Shown here in pieces: positions 53,439 to 62,045 of a DNA stretch of 64,000 nucleotides; within the stretch, counting starts at the first letter, position 1; each line of letters begins with the position of its first letter. The notes beneath the pieces are model-generated. The model saw only the letters and a list, made by a program, of their open reading frames with translations. It made no database searches and was not told the origin of the DNA. Origin of the DNA: Melioribacteraceae bacterium (lineage in GTDB: Bacteria; Bacteroidota; Ignavibacteria; Ignavibacteriales; Melioribacteraceae); the NCBI GenBank assembly GCA_030584085.1, contig CP129490.1:434001-498000 (forward strand), written 5' to 3'. Both the position numbers and the translations under genes were made by a program.

Positions 53439-54887
53439 ATGAAAAAAACATTATTGGTCGTGCTGTTTTTAGTTGTTTCAAATACCGCTGTTTTCTCTCA
53501 AAACATTACAAATACACTAGGAACAAATGGACTGTTTACGGTAAAAGATGCTACCAGCAATTTTTTAACAATAGATCAATCCGATGGTAAAATTACAGTA
53601 CAAAAGATTTTGGATATTAAAAATACTTCCAATTCAACAACCGGCTTAATATCTAGAGAAGGAGTTAATTTCCTTCATACATATGGTACAAACAATATTT
53701 TTATTGGAAATTATTCAGGGAATTTTTCTTTAACAGGTAGTAAGAATGTTGCAATTGGAAGTAATTCTCTCGGAATAAACACAACCGGATATCAAAACAC
53801 ATCCACTGGTTATTTTTCACTCGCCGCCAATACTACAGGATATAACAACACATCGATTGGACAATTTGCATTGCGTGCTAATTCAGTTGGATTTGATAAT
53901 ACTTCTGTGGGAAGTTTCTCGCTTAGAACAAATTCAGACGGAGAAGGTAACTCAGCTTTTGGAATGTCCGCTCTATATTCAAATACTTCCGGCTTGGTCA
54001 ATTCTTCTTTCGGATATTATTCAATGTATTCAAACACAACAGGTGATGTAAACAGTGCATTCGGTTATAATTCACTTTATTCAAATACTGATGGTAGTTC
54101 AAATTCAGCCTTTGGAGAGTCTGCCTTATATGCTAATACTTTGGGAATCAGTAATTCAGCTTTTGGAAGAGGAGCGTTATCTGCAAATACTACTGGAGAT
54201 TATAATACGGCCGTAGGCTTAAGTGCTCTTGCACAAAACGTAAATGGAAACAATAATACTGCAATTGGAAATGGAGCTGGTTCGTTAATTACCGGCAGCA
54301 ATAATACAGCTATCGGAAATGGTGCTCAAGTTCCAAATGCAGGTTTTAATAATCAAGTGCGAATTGGAAATACTTCTATTACTTATGCCGGCGTTCAAGT
54401 TGCGTGGACTGTAACCTCCGATAAAAGATGGAAGGAAAATATTCAATCTTCTCCACTTGGACTGGAATTTATTTCTAAACTAAATCCCGTTTCTTACACA
54501 AGAAACAACGATGAAAAACAGAAAAGCGAATTCGGTTTAATTGCTCAAGAACTTGAAGAGGTATTAAAAGAGTTCAACATTGAAAACCCAGGTATGCTCA
54601 CAATTGATGATGATGGTTATTATCATCTCCGCTACAATGATTTACTTTCTCCAATGATTAAAGCGATTCAAGAATTGTCCGAAGGACTCCAAAAAGAAAA
54701 ATTTGAGAATAAAAATCAGATTGCTGAATTAAAAAAGGAGAATGAAAATTTGAAAAAAGAATACCAATCAGAAATAACAGCCTTGATTAACCGGCTTTCA
54801 GAATATGAGAACAAATTGAATATTCTAACAGCAAAGTTTTACAGTGAAGAAAATGACAATACCGAATTCAGCACTGTTAGCAAATAA
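53439..54887 (+). CDS. Secreted S74-chaperone fibre protein 1
   Basis: 482 residues, signal peptide (ending F-S-Q near 21). The N-terminal cap N-I-T-N-T-L-G-T-N-G-L-F is shared by all four paralogues. Then ~14 repeats of the form N-S-A-F-G-x-x-S-L-Y-S-N-T-x-G, like head repeats of trimeric adhesins. A peptidase S74 intramolecular chaperone begins at T-S-D-K-R-W-K-E-N-I (about 327), with F-G-L-I-A-Q-E-L-E-E-V-L and a coiled-coil tail. The chaperone folds trimers and cuts itself off in known phage fibres. No membrane anchor or sorting domain, so surface attachment is unexplained. Confidence 0.85.
   Translation: MKKTLLVVLFLVVSNTAVFSQNITNTLGTNGLFTVKDATSNFLTIDQSDGKITVQKILDIKNTSNSTTGLISREGVNFLHTYGTNNIFIGNYSGNFSLTGSKNVAIGSNSLGINTTGYQNTSTGYFSLAANTTGYNNTSIGQFALRANSVGFDNTSVGSFSLRTNSDGEGNSAFGMSALYSNTSGLVNSSFGYYSMYSNTTGDVNSAFGYNSLYSNTDGSSNSAFGESALYANTLGISNSAFGRGALSANTTGDYNTAVGLSALAQNVNGNNNTAIGNGAGSLITGSNNTAIGNGAQVPNAGFNNQVRIGNTSITYAGVQVAWTVTSDKRWKENIQSSPLGLEFISKLNPVSYTRNNDEKQKSEFGLIAQELEEVLKEFNIENPGMLTIDDDGYYHLRYNDLLSPMIKAIQELSEGLQKEKFENKNQIAELKKENENLKKEYQSEITALINRLSEYENKLNILTAKFYSEENDNTEFSTVSK
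53565..53650 (+). repeat. 86-bp block identical to 58191-58276
   Basis: The region coding L-T-I-D-Q-S-D-G-K-I-T-V-Q-K in fibre gene 1 is base-for-base identical to the same region in fibre gene 4, although gene 2 and gene 3 between them differ there. Points to recent gene conversion or duplication. Confidence 0.8.
54527..54676 (+). repeat. 150-bp block identical to 57690-57839
   Basis: Most of the S74 chaperone core (F-G-L-I-A-Q-E-L through I-K-A-I-Q-E-L) is identical at DNA level, synonymous positions included, between fibre genes 1 and 3; the copies in genes 2 and 4 are close but diverged. Confidence 0.8.
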
Positions 54888-54916
54888 ACTCAAAATAATA
54901 AGTTAAAGGAATAACT

Positions 54917-56461
54917 ATGAAAAACATAATTCACTTTTTGTCATTCTTATTTGTTTTGTCTTTTATTAATAATATTTATGCTCAGAACATTATAAATACA
55001 CTTGGTGCAAACGGAACTTTTACAATAAAAGATAACACAAGTACTTTCTTTTCGATAAGCCAATTAGACGGTACAATAACTTTACCTTCTTCTGCAGGAA
55101 GTCAGCATGGTACAATATTTAAAGGATCGAGTAGATTCCTGCATACTTATTATGGAGGCGGAACTGCCGGTTATAATACTTTCCTGGGTATAAATTCAGG
55201 TAATTTTTCGATGGGGGGTACTTCGTGGGATGCCAGTTACAACACCGGTGTTGGTGCAAATTCTCTATCGTCATTAACCTCGGGTGCCGATAATTCAGCA
55301 TTCGGAGGCGGTTCATTAAATGCAAACACAACGGGTGATGAGAATTCAGCTTTTGGATTTGCTTCACTTTATTATAATACCACGGGCAATTATAATTCAG
55401 CATTTGGAAGAGCCGCACTCTACACCAATACAACAGGTTCAAATAATTCAGCTTTCGGACATAACTCTCTTTATTATAATACAAGCAGCAATAACTCAGC
55501 TTTTGGAAAAAATTCCCTTTATTCAAACAACACAGGTTATGATAACTCAGCATTTGGATATTATTCACTAAACGACAACACTACCGGTTATGAAAATTCA
55601 GCATTCGGAAATGCTTCACTAACTAATAATACCACTGGTTACAGGAATTCAGCTTTTGGAAATAGATCTCTAGAAAACAATACCATCGGCGACTATAACA
55701 CTGCTATCGGATATTTAGCTCTTGCTATCAATACTGAAGGAAATAACAATTCAGCAAGCGGGGCTAGTTCGCTTTATTCAAACTCTACAGGCAATTATAA
55801 TTCAGCATTCGGATCTTATGCTCTAAACCAAAACACTACAGGCAACAATAATTCAGCCATGGGGTATTATGCGCTGGGCAATGTGACTACCGGAAGTAAT
55901 AATATTGGTATCGGAAATTCCGCAGAAGTACCTGATGCTACTGCAAGCAACCAGATTAGAATTGGAGATACTTCTATTACGTATGCCGGCGTGCAGGTTG
56001 CATGGACTGTCACTTCCGATAAGAGATGGAAGGAAAATATTCAATCTTCTCCACTTGGGCTGGAATTTATTTCTAAGCTGAATCCGGTTATTTACACAAG
56101 GAACAACGATGAAAAACAGAGAACCGAATTCGGCTTAATTGCGCAAGAGCTTGAAGAAGTATTGAAAGAATTCAACATCGAAAACGCAGGTATGCTCTCA
56201 ATTGACAATGACGGCTATTACCATCTCCGCTACAACGATTTGATTTCTCCAATGATTAAAGCAATGCAGGAATTACGGGTGAAAAATGAAGAATTGAAAA
56301 GAAAAAACGAGGAACAGATAGCGGAATTAACAAATAAACATCATAGTGAAATTGCATTTTTAATTGAACGTTTAAATCATTCCGAAAGTGAATTGAACAT
56401 GTTAATCACGAAATTCTCTGAGAATGAGATGACTGTAAAAATAAAAACAGCAAGTAAATGA
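54917..56461 (+). CDS. Secreted S74-chaperone fibre protein 2
   Basis: 514 residues, signal peptide ending Y-A-Q near 23. The cap differs somewhat from fibre 1 (F-S-I-S-Q-L-D-G-T-I-T-L). About 17 head-type repeats, most starting N-S-A-F-G and ending N-N-T-T-G-Y. S74 domain from T-S-D-K-R-W-K-E-N-I at about 361, then a coiled coil with N-E-E-L-K-R-K-N-E-E. Follows fibre 1 by 29 bp and meets fibre 3 in an ATGA. Confidence 0.85.
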   Translation: MKNIIHFLSFLFVLSFINNIYAQNIINTLGANGTFTIKDNTSTFFSISQLDGTITLPSSAGSQHGTIFKGSSRFLHTYYGGGTAGYNTFLGINSGNFSMGGTSWDASYNTGVGANSLSSLTSGADNSAFGGGSLNANTTGDENSAFGFASLYYNTTGNYNSAFGRAALYTNTTGSNNSAFGHNSLYYNTSSNNSAFGKNSLYSNNTGYDNSAFGYYSLNDNTTGYENSAFGNASLTNNTTGYRNSAFGNRSLENNTIGDYNTAIGYLALAINTEGNNNSASGASSLYSNSTGNYNSAFGSYALNQNTTGNNNSAMGYYALGNVTTGSNNIGIGNSAEVPDATASNQIRIGDTSITYAGVQVAWTVTSDKRWKENIQSSPLGLEFISKLNPVIYTRNNDEKQRTEFGLIAQELEEVLKEFNIENAGMLSIDNDGYYHLRYNDLISPMIKAMQELRVKNEELKRKNEEQIAELTNKHHSEIAFLIERLNHSESELNMLITKFSENEMTVKIKTASK

Positions 56462-56472
56462 AAGGGAAAAAA

Positions 56473-58029
56473 ATGAATAAAAGGATTCTAAACTTGGGGT
56501 TTTTATTTGTTATTTTAGCTGGAATTAATATTCAATCCCAGAACATTACAAACACACTTGGGTCGAACGGAGTTTTCGCGATATCGGATAATTCGACTAC
56601 TTTCTTTTATGTTAGGCAACCAAGTGGCATAATTGAATTAAATTATCTAACGCCAAATATTCAGCAAAGCTCAATATTCAAGGGTGCAAACAGATTTCTT
56701 CATACATATTATGATGAATTTACGGATGGTAATAATACTTTTATTGGCGTTAACTCGGGAAATTTTTCCATCGAGGGGCTATCAGCCACCGGTGGAAGTT
56801 ACAACACAGGAGTTGGAGCAAATTCTCTTTTATCCCTAACTGATGGAAGTCACAATTCCGCACTGGGAGGCGGTTCACTTTATTCCACAATCGATGGCTA
56901 TTATAATTCAGCTCACGGGTATGCTTCAATGTATTATAATACCGAGGGACTTAACAATTCAGCATTCGGAAGCACATCGCTATATTCTAATACTTACGGT
57001 GATAATAATTCAGCTTTTGGATACCGTTCGCTTTATTCCCAAATTACAAACAGCGATAATTCAGCATTCGGGGTAAATTCACATTATAACAATAAAGGTT
57101 ATAATAACTCAGTATTTGGCTATAATTCGCAATACTCCAGCGGCACATCAGGATATGAAAACTCAACTTTTGGGGCATACACTTTACAAAGCAACTATCA
57201 AGGGCATAATAATTCAGCATTCGGATTTGGTTCACTTTATTCTCACACTGCAGGGGAGAGCAATTCGGCTATAGGATATAAATCACTTTACACTAATGAT
57301 GAGTGCGTGTATAATACAGCATTAGGATATTTTACACTTTACCACAGCACCGATGGCAGTCATATTTCCGCTATTGGGTATCAGGCTCTGCTTAACAACA
57401 CAACCGGTGTAAGAAATTCGGCGTTAGGATATGATGCGGGATCCTTAATCACCACAGGCTCCAACAACATAGCAATAGGGTATGATGCTCAAGTGCCATC
57501 TGGATCTTCCAGTAACCAGATTAGAATTGGAAATACTTCTATTACTTATGCCGGCGTGCAGGTTGCATGGACTGTTACCTCCGATAAGAGATGGAAGGAA
57601 AATATTCAATCTTCTCCACTCGGACTGGAATTTATTTCTAAGCTGAATCCAGTTATTTACACAAGAAACAATGATGAAAAACAGAGAACCGAATTCGGTT
57701 TAATTGCTCAAGAACTTGAAGAGGTATTAAAAGAGTTCAACATTGAAAACCCAGGTATGCTCACAATTGATGATGATGGTTATTATCATCTCCGCTACAA
57801 TGATTTACTTTCTCCAATGATTAAAGCGATTCAAGAATTAGGTATGAGGTGTGAAGAGCTAAGAATGAAAAGCGAAAAACAAATTGCTGATTTAAGGAAT
57901 CAACATAATAATGACTTCAATTACATGGTTGACCGGCTTTCAGAATATGAGAACAAATTGAAGATTCTAACAGCAAGGTTTAACGGTGAAGAACTCGACA
58001 AAATCGAAATTTTAACAGCAAGAAAATGA
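56473..58029 (+). CDS. Secreted S74-chaperone fibre protein 3
   Basis: Start taken at ATG 56473, with AAAGGGA just upstream, rather than the ATG at 56458 that overlaps the previous stop: this start gives a normal signal peptide (M-N-K-R-I-L ... I-Q-S-Q). 518 residues. Head repeats are more varied than in fibres 1 and 2 (Y-N-N-K-G-Y, Q-Y-S-S-G-T-S-G-Y, H-S-T-D-G-S). S74 domain from about 370 carries the 150-bp block shared with fibre 1. Coiled-coil tail ends L-T-A-R-K. Confidence 0.83.
   Translation: MNKRILNLGFLFVILAGINIQSQNITNTLGSNGVFAISDNSTTFFYVRQPSGIIELNYLTPNIQQSSIFKGANRFLHTYYDEFTDGNNTFIGVNSGNFSIEGLSATGGSYNTGVGANSLLSLTDGSHNSALGGGSLYSTIDGYYNSAHGYASMYYNTEGLNNSAFGSTSLYSNTYGDNNSAFGYRSLYSQITNSDNSAFGVNSHYNNKGYNNSVFGYNSQYSSGTSGYENSTFGAYTLQSNYQGHNNSAFGFGSLYSHTAGESNSAIGYKSLYTNDECVYNTALGYFTLYHSTDGSHISAIGYQALLNNTTGVRNSALGYDAGSLITTGSNNIAIGYDAQVPSGSSSNQIRIGNTSITYAGVQVAWTVTSDKRWKENIQSSPLGLEFISKLNPVIYTRNNDEKQRTEFGLIAQELEEVLKEFNIENPGMLTIDDDGYYHLRYNDLLSPMIKAIQELGMRCEELRMKSEKQIADLRNQHNNDFNYMVDRLSEYENKLKILTARFNGEELDKIEILTARK
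57690..57839 (+). repeat. 150-bp block identical to 54527-54676
   Basis: Second copy, in fibre gene 3, of the chaperone-core block described at 54527. Confidence 0.8.
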
Positions 58030-58058
58030 AATCAAATTAACACACTAAAGGAATCTTT

Positions 58059-59594
58059 ATGCAAAGCATAAATCAATACTTATCATTTTTACTTTTTTTA
58101 TTTGTTTTAAATAATATTCAAGCCCAAAATATTACAAATACACTCGGAGCAAATGGTTTGTTTACAATAAAAGATGCTACTGATAATTTATTAACAATAG
58201 ATCAATCCGATGGTAAAATTACAGTACAAAAGATTTTGGATATTAAAAATACTTCCAATTCAACAACCGGCTTAATTTCAAAGGAAGGGGTAAACTTTTT
58301 ACATAATTATGGAACAAACAATTTATTCATGGGAAATTATTCAGGTAATTTCACTATGACAGGAACAAATAATACTGGTGTAGGAAACACATCATTAAAC
58401 ATTAACTCTACCGGAGATGAGAACACATCACTAGGATATTTTTCCTTAGCAGCAAATACAAGCGGAGATTACAATACGGGAATAGGATATTTTTCATTAA
58501 GAGCTAATTCAACCGGAATTCAAAATACAGCAATTGGAAATTACTCATTAAGGACCAATACAACCGGCCACAATAACACGGCAATTGGATACTACTCAAT
58601 GTCAGCTTCAAACGGCAGTAATAATACAGCTTTAGGTGTTAATTCACTGAAAAATGGAGGCACCTACAATGTTGCTATTGGGAATGAGGCCTTAAGTATT
58701 GCATCTGGGAGCTATAATGCTGCAGTTGGATATAATAGCTTAAGCAGCAATACTACCGGAAACTATAATACCGCCTTAGGTTATTATTCCCTGGCCTCTA
58801 ATTCGGACGGATTAACCAACACATCGATTGGTGCTTTCTCGCTACAGGCCAATACTAGTGGAGTAAGGAATACCGCAATGGGGTATCAAGCACTAAACAG
58901 TAACTTAACCGGAGAAGAAAATACTGCGGTGGGAACTGGTGCAGGTCAAAGCTGTACAGGAAGCAATAATACCTTCATCGGGTATAATTCAGGTAATATT
59001 ACATCTGGTAATAATAATGTATTGATAGGTTTTCTTGCACAGGCACCCTCTGCACCAGGAAGCAACCAGGTAAGAATTGGAAATACTTCTATTACGTATG
59101 CCGGCGTGCAGGTTGCATGGACTGTAACCTCCGACAGAAGATGGAAAGATAATATTCAAAAGACTCCTCTCGGACTGGAATTTATTTCAAAACTTAATCC
59201 GGTTATTTACACAAGAAATAATAACGAAAAACAAAAAACCGAATTCGGCTTAATTGCTCAGGAACTTGAAAAAGTATTAAAAGAATTCAAGATCGAAAAC
59301 ACCGGTATGCTCACAATTGATGATGATGGTTATTATCATCTCCGCTACAATGATTTACTTTCTCCAATGATTAAAGCGATTCAAGAGTTGAAACTTGAGA
59401 ATGAAGAATTAAAAAAGGAGAATATGAAATTTAGCTCCATTACTAAGGAAGGGATTGATGAGCTTAAAAAAGAGAACATTAAACTAAAAGAAAAATTATC
59501 AAAGTTTGAGCAAATTCAAGAAATGCTTGCCAGTGAAATTGCTTCTCTTAAATTAAATAACAATGAGACCTCTAAACTAACTTTAGGTAAGTAA
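58059..59594 (+). CDS. Secreted S74-chaperone fibre protein 4
   Basis: 511 residues; signal peptide ending I-Q-A-Q near 23. Its N-terminal cap is nearly that of fibre 1, including the 86-bp identical block. Repeats are of N-T-A-x-G-Y-Y-S-L type (N-T rather than N-S), a distinct subset. S74 domain begins T-S-D-R-R-W-K-D-N-I near 354. The coiled coil is the longest of the four. Follows fibre 3 by 29 bp. Last of the tandem array; the sorting-domain protein starts 1 bp after its stop. Confidence 0.85.
   Translation: MQSINQYLSFLLFLFVLNNIQAQNITNTLGANGLFTIKDATDNLLTIDQSDGKITVQKILDIKNTSNSTTGLISKEGVNFLHNYGTNNLFMGNYSGNFTMTGTNNTGVGNTSLNINSTGDENTSLGYFSLAANTSGDYNTGIGYFSLRANSTGIQNTAIGNYSLRTNTTGHNNTAIGYYSMSASNGSNNTALGVNSLKNGGTYNVAIGNEALSIASGSYNAAVGYNSLSSNTTGNYNTALGYYSLASNSDGLTNTSIGAFSLQANTSGVRNTAMGYQALNSNLTGEENTAVGTGAGQSCTGSNNTFIGYNSGNITSGNNNVLIGFLAQAPSAPGSNQVRIGNTSITYAGVQVAWTVTSDRRWKDNIQKTPLGLEFISKLNPVIYTRNNNEKQKTEFGLIAQELEKVLKEFKIENTGMLTIDDDGYYHLRYNDLLSPMIKAIQELKLENEELKKENMKFSSITKEGIDELKKENIKLKEKLSKFEQIQEMLASEIASLKLNNNETSKLTLGK
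58191..58276 (+). repeat. 86-bp block identical to 53565-53650
   Basis: Second copy, in fibre gene 4, of the block described at 53565. Confidence 0.8.
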
Positions 59595-59595
59595 A

Positions 59596-60378
59596 ATGAA
59601 AATTAAATTAATAATCACTTTAGCATTGCTGATGACTTCATTTATTTATGCCCAGAGTAGTATAGTTTATGATTCGGGTACTAATATTGAAGTCGGAACT
59701 GGTTCGGATGTCAGTGCTGATCTAATTACAGTAAATGGTTCTTATAGTGGAGGTGGAACCTTTAATAATGGACCTTTGCCTGTGGAATTAATTAGTTTTA
59801 CAGGGGAGGTGCAAGCGAATACAGTTTTATTAAAATGGGAAACGGCCACGGAAGTGAACAACTATGGGTTTGACGTGCAGAAGTCAGAGGCCAGTAGTCA
59901 GAATTCAGAAGTAAAATGGATTAATATTGGATTTGTTCAAGGGAATGGAACAACCAACTCACCAAGGCATTATGAATTTACTGATTTAGAATTACCGAAT
60001 TCCGACGAGGTAAGTTATAGACTAAAACAGATTGATAATGATGGACAGTTTGCTTATTCCAAGACAGTTACTGTTGATTTAACAAACATTACTTCACTTG
60101 AAGATGAAATGATCTATGAATTTGCATTAGAGCAAAATTTCCCAAATCCTTTTAACCCAAGTACTGCGATAAAATATTCCTTGCCTAATAGCGGACTTGT
60201 AAAAATAAAAATCTATGATACACTTGGTAGGGAAATTTCAACATTAGTAAACGAAGTAAAAAATGCAGGCATTCACCATGTAATATTTAATGGCAGTGAC
60301 TTATCAAGTGGTATTTACTTTTATAAATTGGATTTTAATGAGTACATGAGTGTGAAAAAATTAATTTTGGTCAAGTAG
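59596..60378 (+). CDS. Small secreted protein with type IX secretion sorting domain
   Basis: 260 residues. Signal peptide ending I-Y-A-Q near 20. A short Gly/Ser/Asn-rich stretch leads into P-L-P-V-E-L-I-S-F-T-G, the usual Ig-like lead before type IX sorting domains, then F-A-L-E-Q-N-F-P-N-P-F-N-P-S-T near 176, L-G-R-E-I-S-T-L and L-S-S-G-I-Y-F-Y-K-L, ending L-I-L-V-K. Exported through the type IX system and held on the surface. It lacks an enzymatic domain; it may help anchor or display the S74 fibres encoded just upstream, which have no anchor of their own (inference). Confidence 0.88.
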   Translation: MKIKLIITLALLMTSFIYAQSSIVYDSGTNIEVGTGSDVSADLITVNGSYSGGGTFNNGPLPVELISFTGEVQANTVLLKWETATEVNNYGFDVQKSEASSQNSEVKWINIGFVQGNGTTNSPRHYEFTDLELPNSDEVSYRLKQIDNDGQFAYSKTVTVDLTNITSLEDEMIYEFALEQNFPNPFNPSTAIKYSLPNSGLVKIKIYDTLGREISTLVNEVKNAGIHHVIFNGSDLSSGIYFYKLDFNEYMSVKKLILVK

Positions 60379-60426
60379 AATGTAATTGAGATATTAATGA
60401 AAATCTCACTCATAGATTATAAAACT

Positions 60427-60455
60427 AAGAGGAACTTACGTTCCTCTTTTTAATT
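60427..60455 (+). terminator. Rho-independent terminator after the fibre/type IX operon
   Basis: AAGAGGAAC, four bases, GTTCCTCTT followed by TTTAATTATTTT: a perfect 9-bp stem with T-rich tail, 48 bases after the last stop codon. Confidence 0.88.
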
Positions 60456-60571
60456 ATTTTTATACTACCTCATGAACTTTTAGGATCTTGATATTTTTTG
60501 AAGTGTTCTCTTTATCAAGTTGAATAGACTGAACCCACAATACACAACTACAAAGCTCTTACTGCAATAGG

Positions 60572-60620
60572 TTGACAAGATGTCTTTTTATCAATATATT
60601 AAATCAGAAAAATAATTCTG
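60572..60620 (+). promoter_or_regulatory. Promoter of ric with CAGAA-N6-TTCTG operator, copy 2
   Basis: TTGACA (60572-60577), 17 bp, TATATT (60595-60600), then four bases and the palindrome CAGAAAAATAATTCTG (60605-60620) exactly where transcription should start. An operator there would block initiation, so repression is expected. The same arrangement occurs at 62247-62295. Confidence 0.75.
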
Positions 60621-60794
60621 TTTTTTGTCTGCCCATTCCAATTTCAGATTTTTTTGATCTTTTATAAAGAGAGTGTAACATACTTTTTCTTTGCTTTAAA
60701 TTGAATAGAATCTGGAATTAATCTCAGTTAGAAGGAGCAGAAAAATTTTAACAATAACAAAAATTAAAATCCTTTTGATGAAAAGAGGTTAAGA

Positions 60795-61556
60795 ATGTTA
60801 ACAGATATATCTTTTGACGAATCTAATCAACTGATTATAAAAGACATACTCACTGCAAACATAAAGACGGCACTTGTGTTTGAGAAATACGGTATTAATT
60901 TTTGCTGCAAGGGGAATAGACCAATTAAAGATGCATGTTCTGAAAAGAATATAAGTCTGGAAGAATTACTTACAGAACTAAATTCTGTTCTGAATTCTAC
61001 CGAAGCGAAAGAGAATCATTTTGAGAACTGGAACTTAAAATTCCTAATCACATATATCATGAATAATCACCATTCCTATGTTCGAACCGTGCTTCCGCAG
61101 ATTATACCTCACTTAGAAAAAATTACCTCAAAACATGGCGGTAAATACTCAGAATTAAAACAAGTAAAAAAACTTTTTGATGAGGTTGCCGAGGAAATGA
61201 TTATCCACATTAATAAAGAGGAAAGGATTCTATTCCATGTAATCCGTTATTTGGTTGATTGTGATGAAATTAGTGAAAAGCCGAAGATGCATGGCTTTAA
61301 GACTGTCAAAAATCCTATTGAAAAGATGGAGGCTGGACACACCAACGCTGGAGCGATAATGGAAGAAATCAAAGAGTTAACAAACAACTTCACTCCGCCT
61401 GCAGATGCTTGCGAAACCTTTAGGTTGACCTATAAAGAATTAGAAGAATTTACAAAGGATTTACATATTCATGTTCACTTAGAAAATAATATTCTATTTC
61501 CAAAAGCGATTCAGCTCGAAGAACACCTAATAAAAATGACTAGAAGCAAATTTTAA
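60795..61556 (+). CDS. ric: Iron-sulfur cluster repair di-iron protein (RIC/ScdA/YtfE)
   Basis: 253 residues. The N-terminal ScdA_N domain (about 10-70, with G-I-N-F-C-C-K-G-N) precedes a hemerythrin-like di-iron domain (about 85-245) with iron-ligand His/Glu in N-H-H-S-Y, the I-H-I-N-K-E-E-R-I-L-F-H block, E-A-G-H and H-I-H-V-H-L-E-N. Repairs iron-sulfur clusters damaged by nitric oxide or oxidants. Fits with the nitrate reductase genes downstream, whose activity leads to NO. Confidence 0.95.
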   Translation: MLTDISFDESNQLIIKDILTANIKTALVFEKYGINFCCKGNRPIKDACSEKNISLEELLTELNSVLNSTEAKENHFENWNLKFLITYIMNNHHSYVRTVLPQIIPHLEKITSKHGGKYSELKQVKKLFDEVAEEMIIHINKEERILFHVIRYLVDCDEISEKPKMHGFKTVKNPIEKMEAGHTNAGAIMEEIKELTNNFTPPADACETFRLTYKELEEFTKDLHIHVHLENNILFPKAIQLEEHLIKMTRSKF

Positions 61557-61596
61557 ACATCAGAGAACAATGAAGTAAACAAATAAATTAACTGTG

Positions 61597-61610
61597 TTGA
61601 TAGATATCAA
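61597..61610 (+). promoter_or_regulatory. Exact FNR-type box TTGAT-N4-ATCAA
   Basis: TTGATAGATATCAA, the full consensus for FNR/CRP-family oxygen or NO regulators, 18 bases before the cupin ATG. It is too near the start codon for an activator at -41.5, so if used it would repress or act on an overlapping promoter. Confidence 0.5.
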
Positions 61611-61628
61611 ATAATTTCAGGAGTGTAA

Positions 61629-62045
61629 ATGCCCAAATTAAAATTTACGTTGTTATCATTAAGTATATTTTTAATCTTAATTCAAATAAATACTGCTCAA
61701 GAAGCTACAAGTGGTTTTACAATAATAGAATTTTCAAAAAACATAGAAGATGAAAAGGAACTTAATATTGAACATCTATTTGATGGCACACGACGGAAGA
61801 TTTCTCATATTACAATGACAAACGGTAAAAGTTTGGGAGACCATACAGTTAAAATGCCAATCGTCATTTTCTGTACTTCCGGTGAGGGAGAGTTAGCCAT
61901 AGATAAAAACGAAAAAGTAAAGTTGAACCAGGGTAGTATGATAACGATTGAAGCGAATGTAACTCACGATGTAATTGCAAAGCCCAGCTTGTCATTTCTT
62001 TTAATTAGATTTATGAAAGATGAAACTGTAGATATCACTGAATAA
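61629..62045 (+). CDS. Secreted cupin-domain protein
   Basis: 138 residues; signal peptide to about 23 (N-T-A-Q). The single-domain cupin has G-D-H-T-V-K-M-P-I-V near 69 and G-S-M-I-T-I-E-A-N-V-T-H-D-V near 104; a lone His in each half would leave an incomplete metal site. AGGAG lies seven bases before the ATG. Substrate unknown; position between ric and the nitrate-reduction genes suggests a role in the same stress or respiration setting. Confidence 0.75.
   Translation: MPKLKFTLLSLSIFLILIQINTAQEATSGFTIIEFSKNIEDEKELNIEHLFDGTRRKISHITMTNGKSLGDHTVKMPIVIFCTSGEGELAIDKNEKVKLNQGSMITIEANVTHDVIAKPSLSFLLIRFMKDETVDITE

Larger units (their letters stand above)
60379..60794. other. Gene-free stretch with terminator, promoter and operator
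   Basis: 416 bp without a gene. Contains the terminator at 60427-60455, a TTGACA-17-TATATT promoter at 60572-60600 and the CAGAA-N6-TTCTG palindrome at 60605-60620, which leaves a ~190-base leader before ric. No riboswitch or small RNA was recognised in that leader. Confidence 0.6.

Noticed and set aside
55119-55568. 149-codon frame on the minus strand in fibre gene 2
   Set aside because: It mirrors the repetitive coding sequence of the plus-strand gene (rich in Asn/Tyr/Cys/Leu from repeat complement) and has no recognisable domain.
53439-59594. Prophage tail-fibre region
   Set aside because: No other phage structural, lysis or integrase genes. The proteins have Sec signal peptides and lie next to a type IX cargo gene.
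60578-60594. DNR/FNR-type site from TTGAC...ATCAA near the ric promoter
   Set aside because: The half-sites are 13 bases apart, not four; the sequence is better explained as -35 and spacer.
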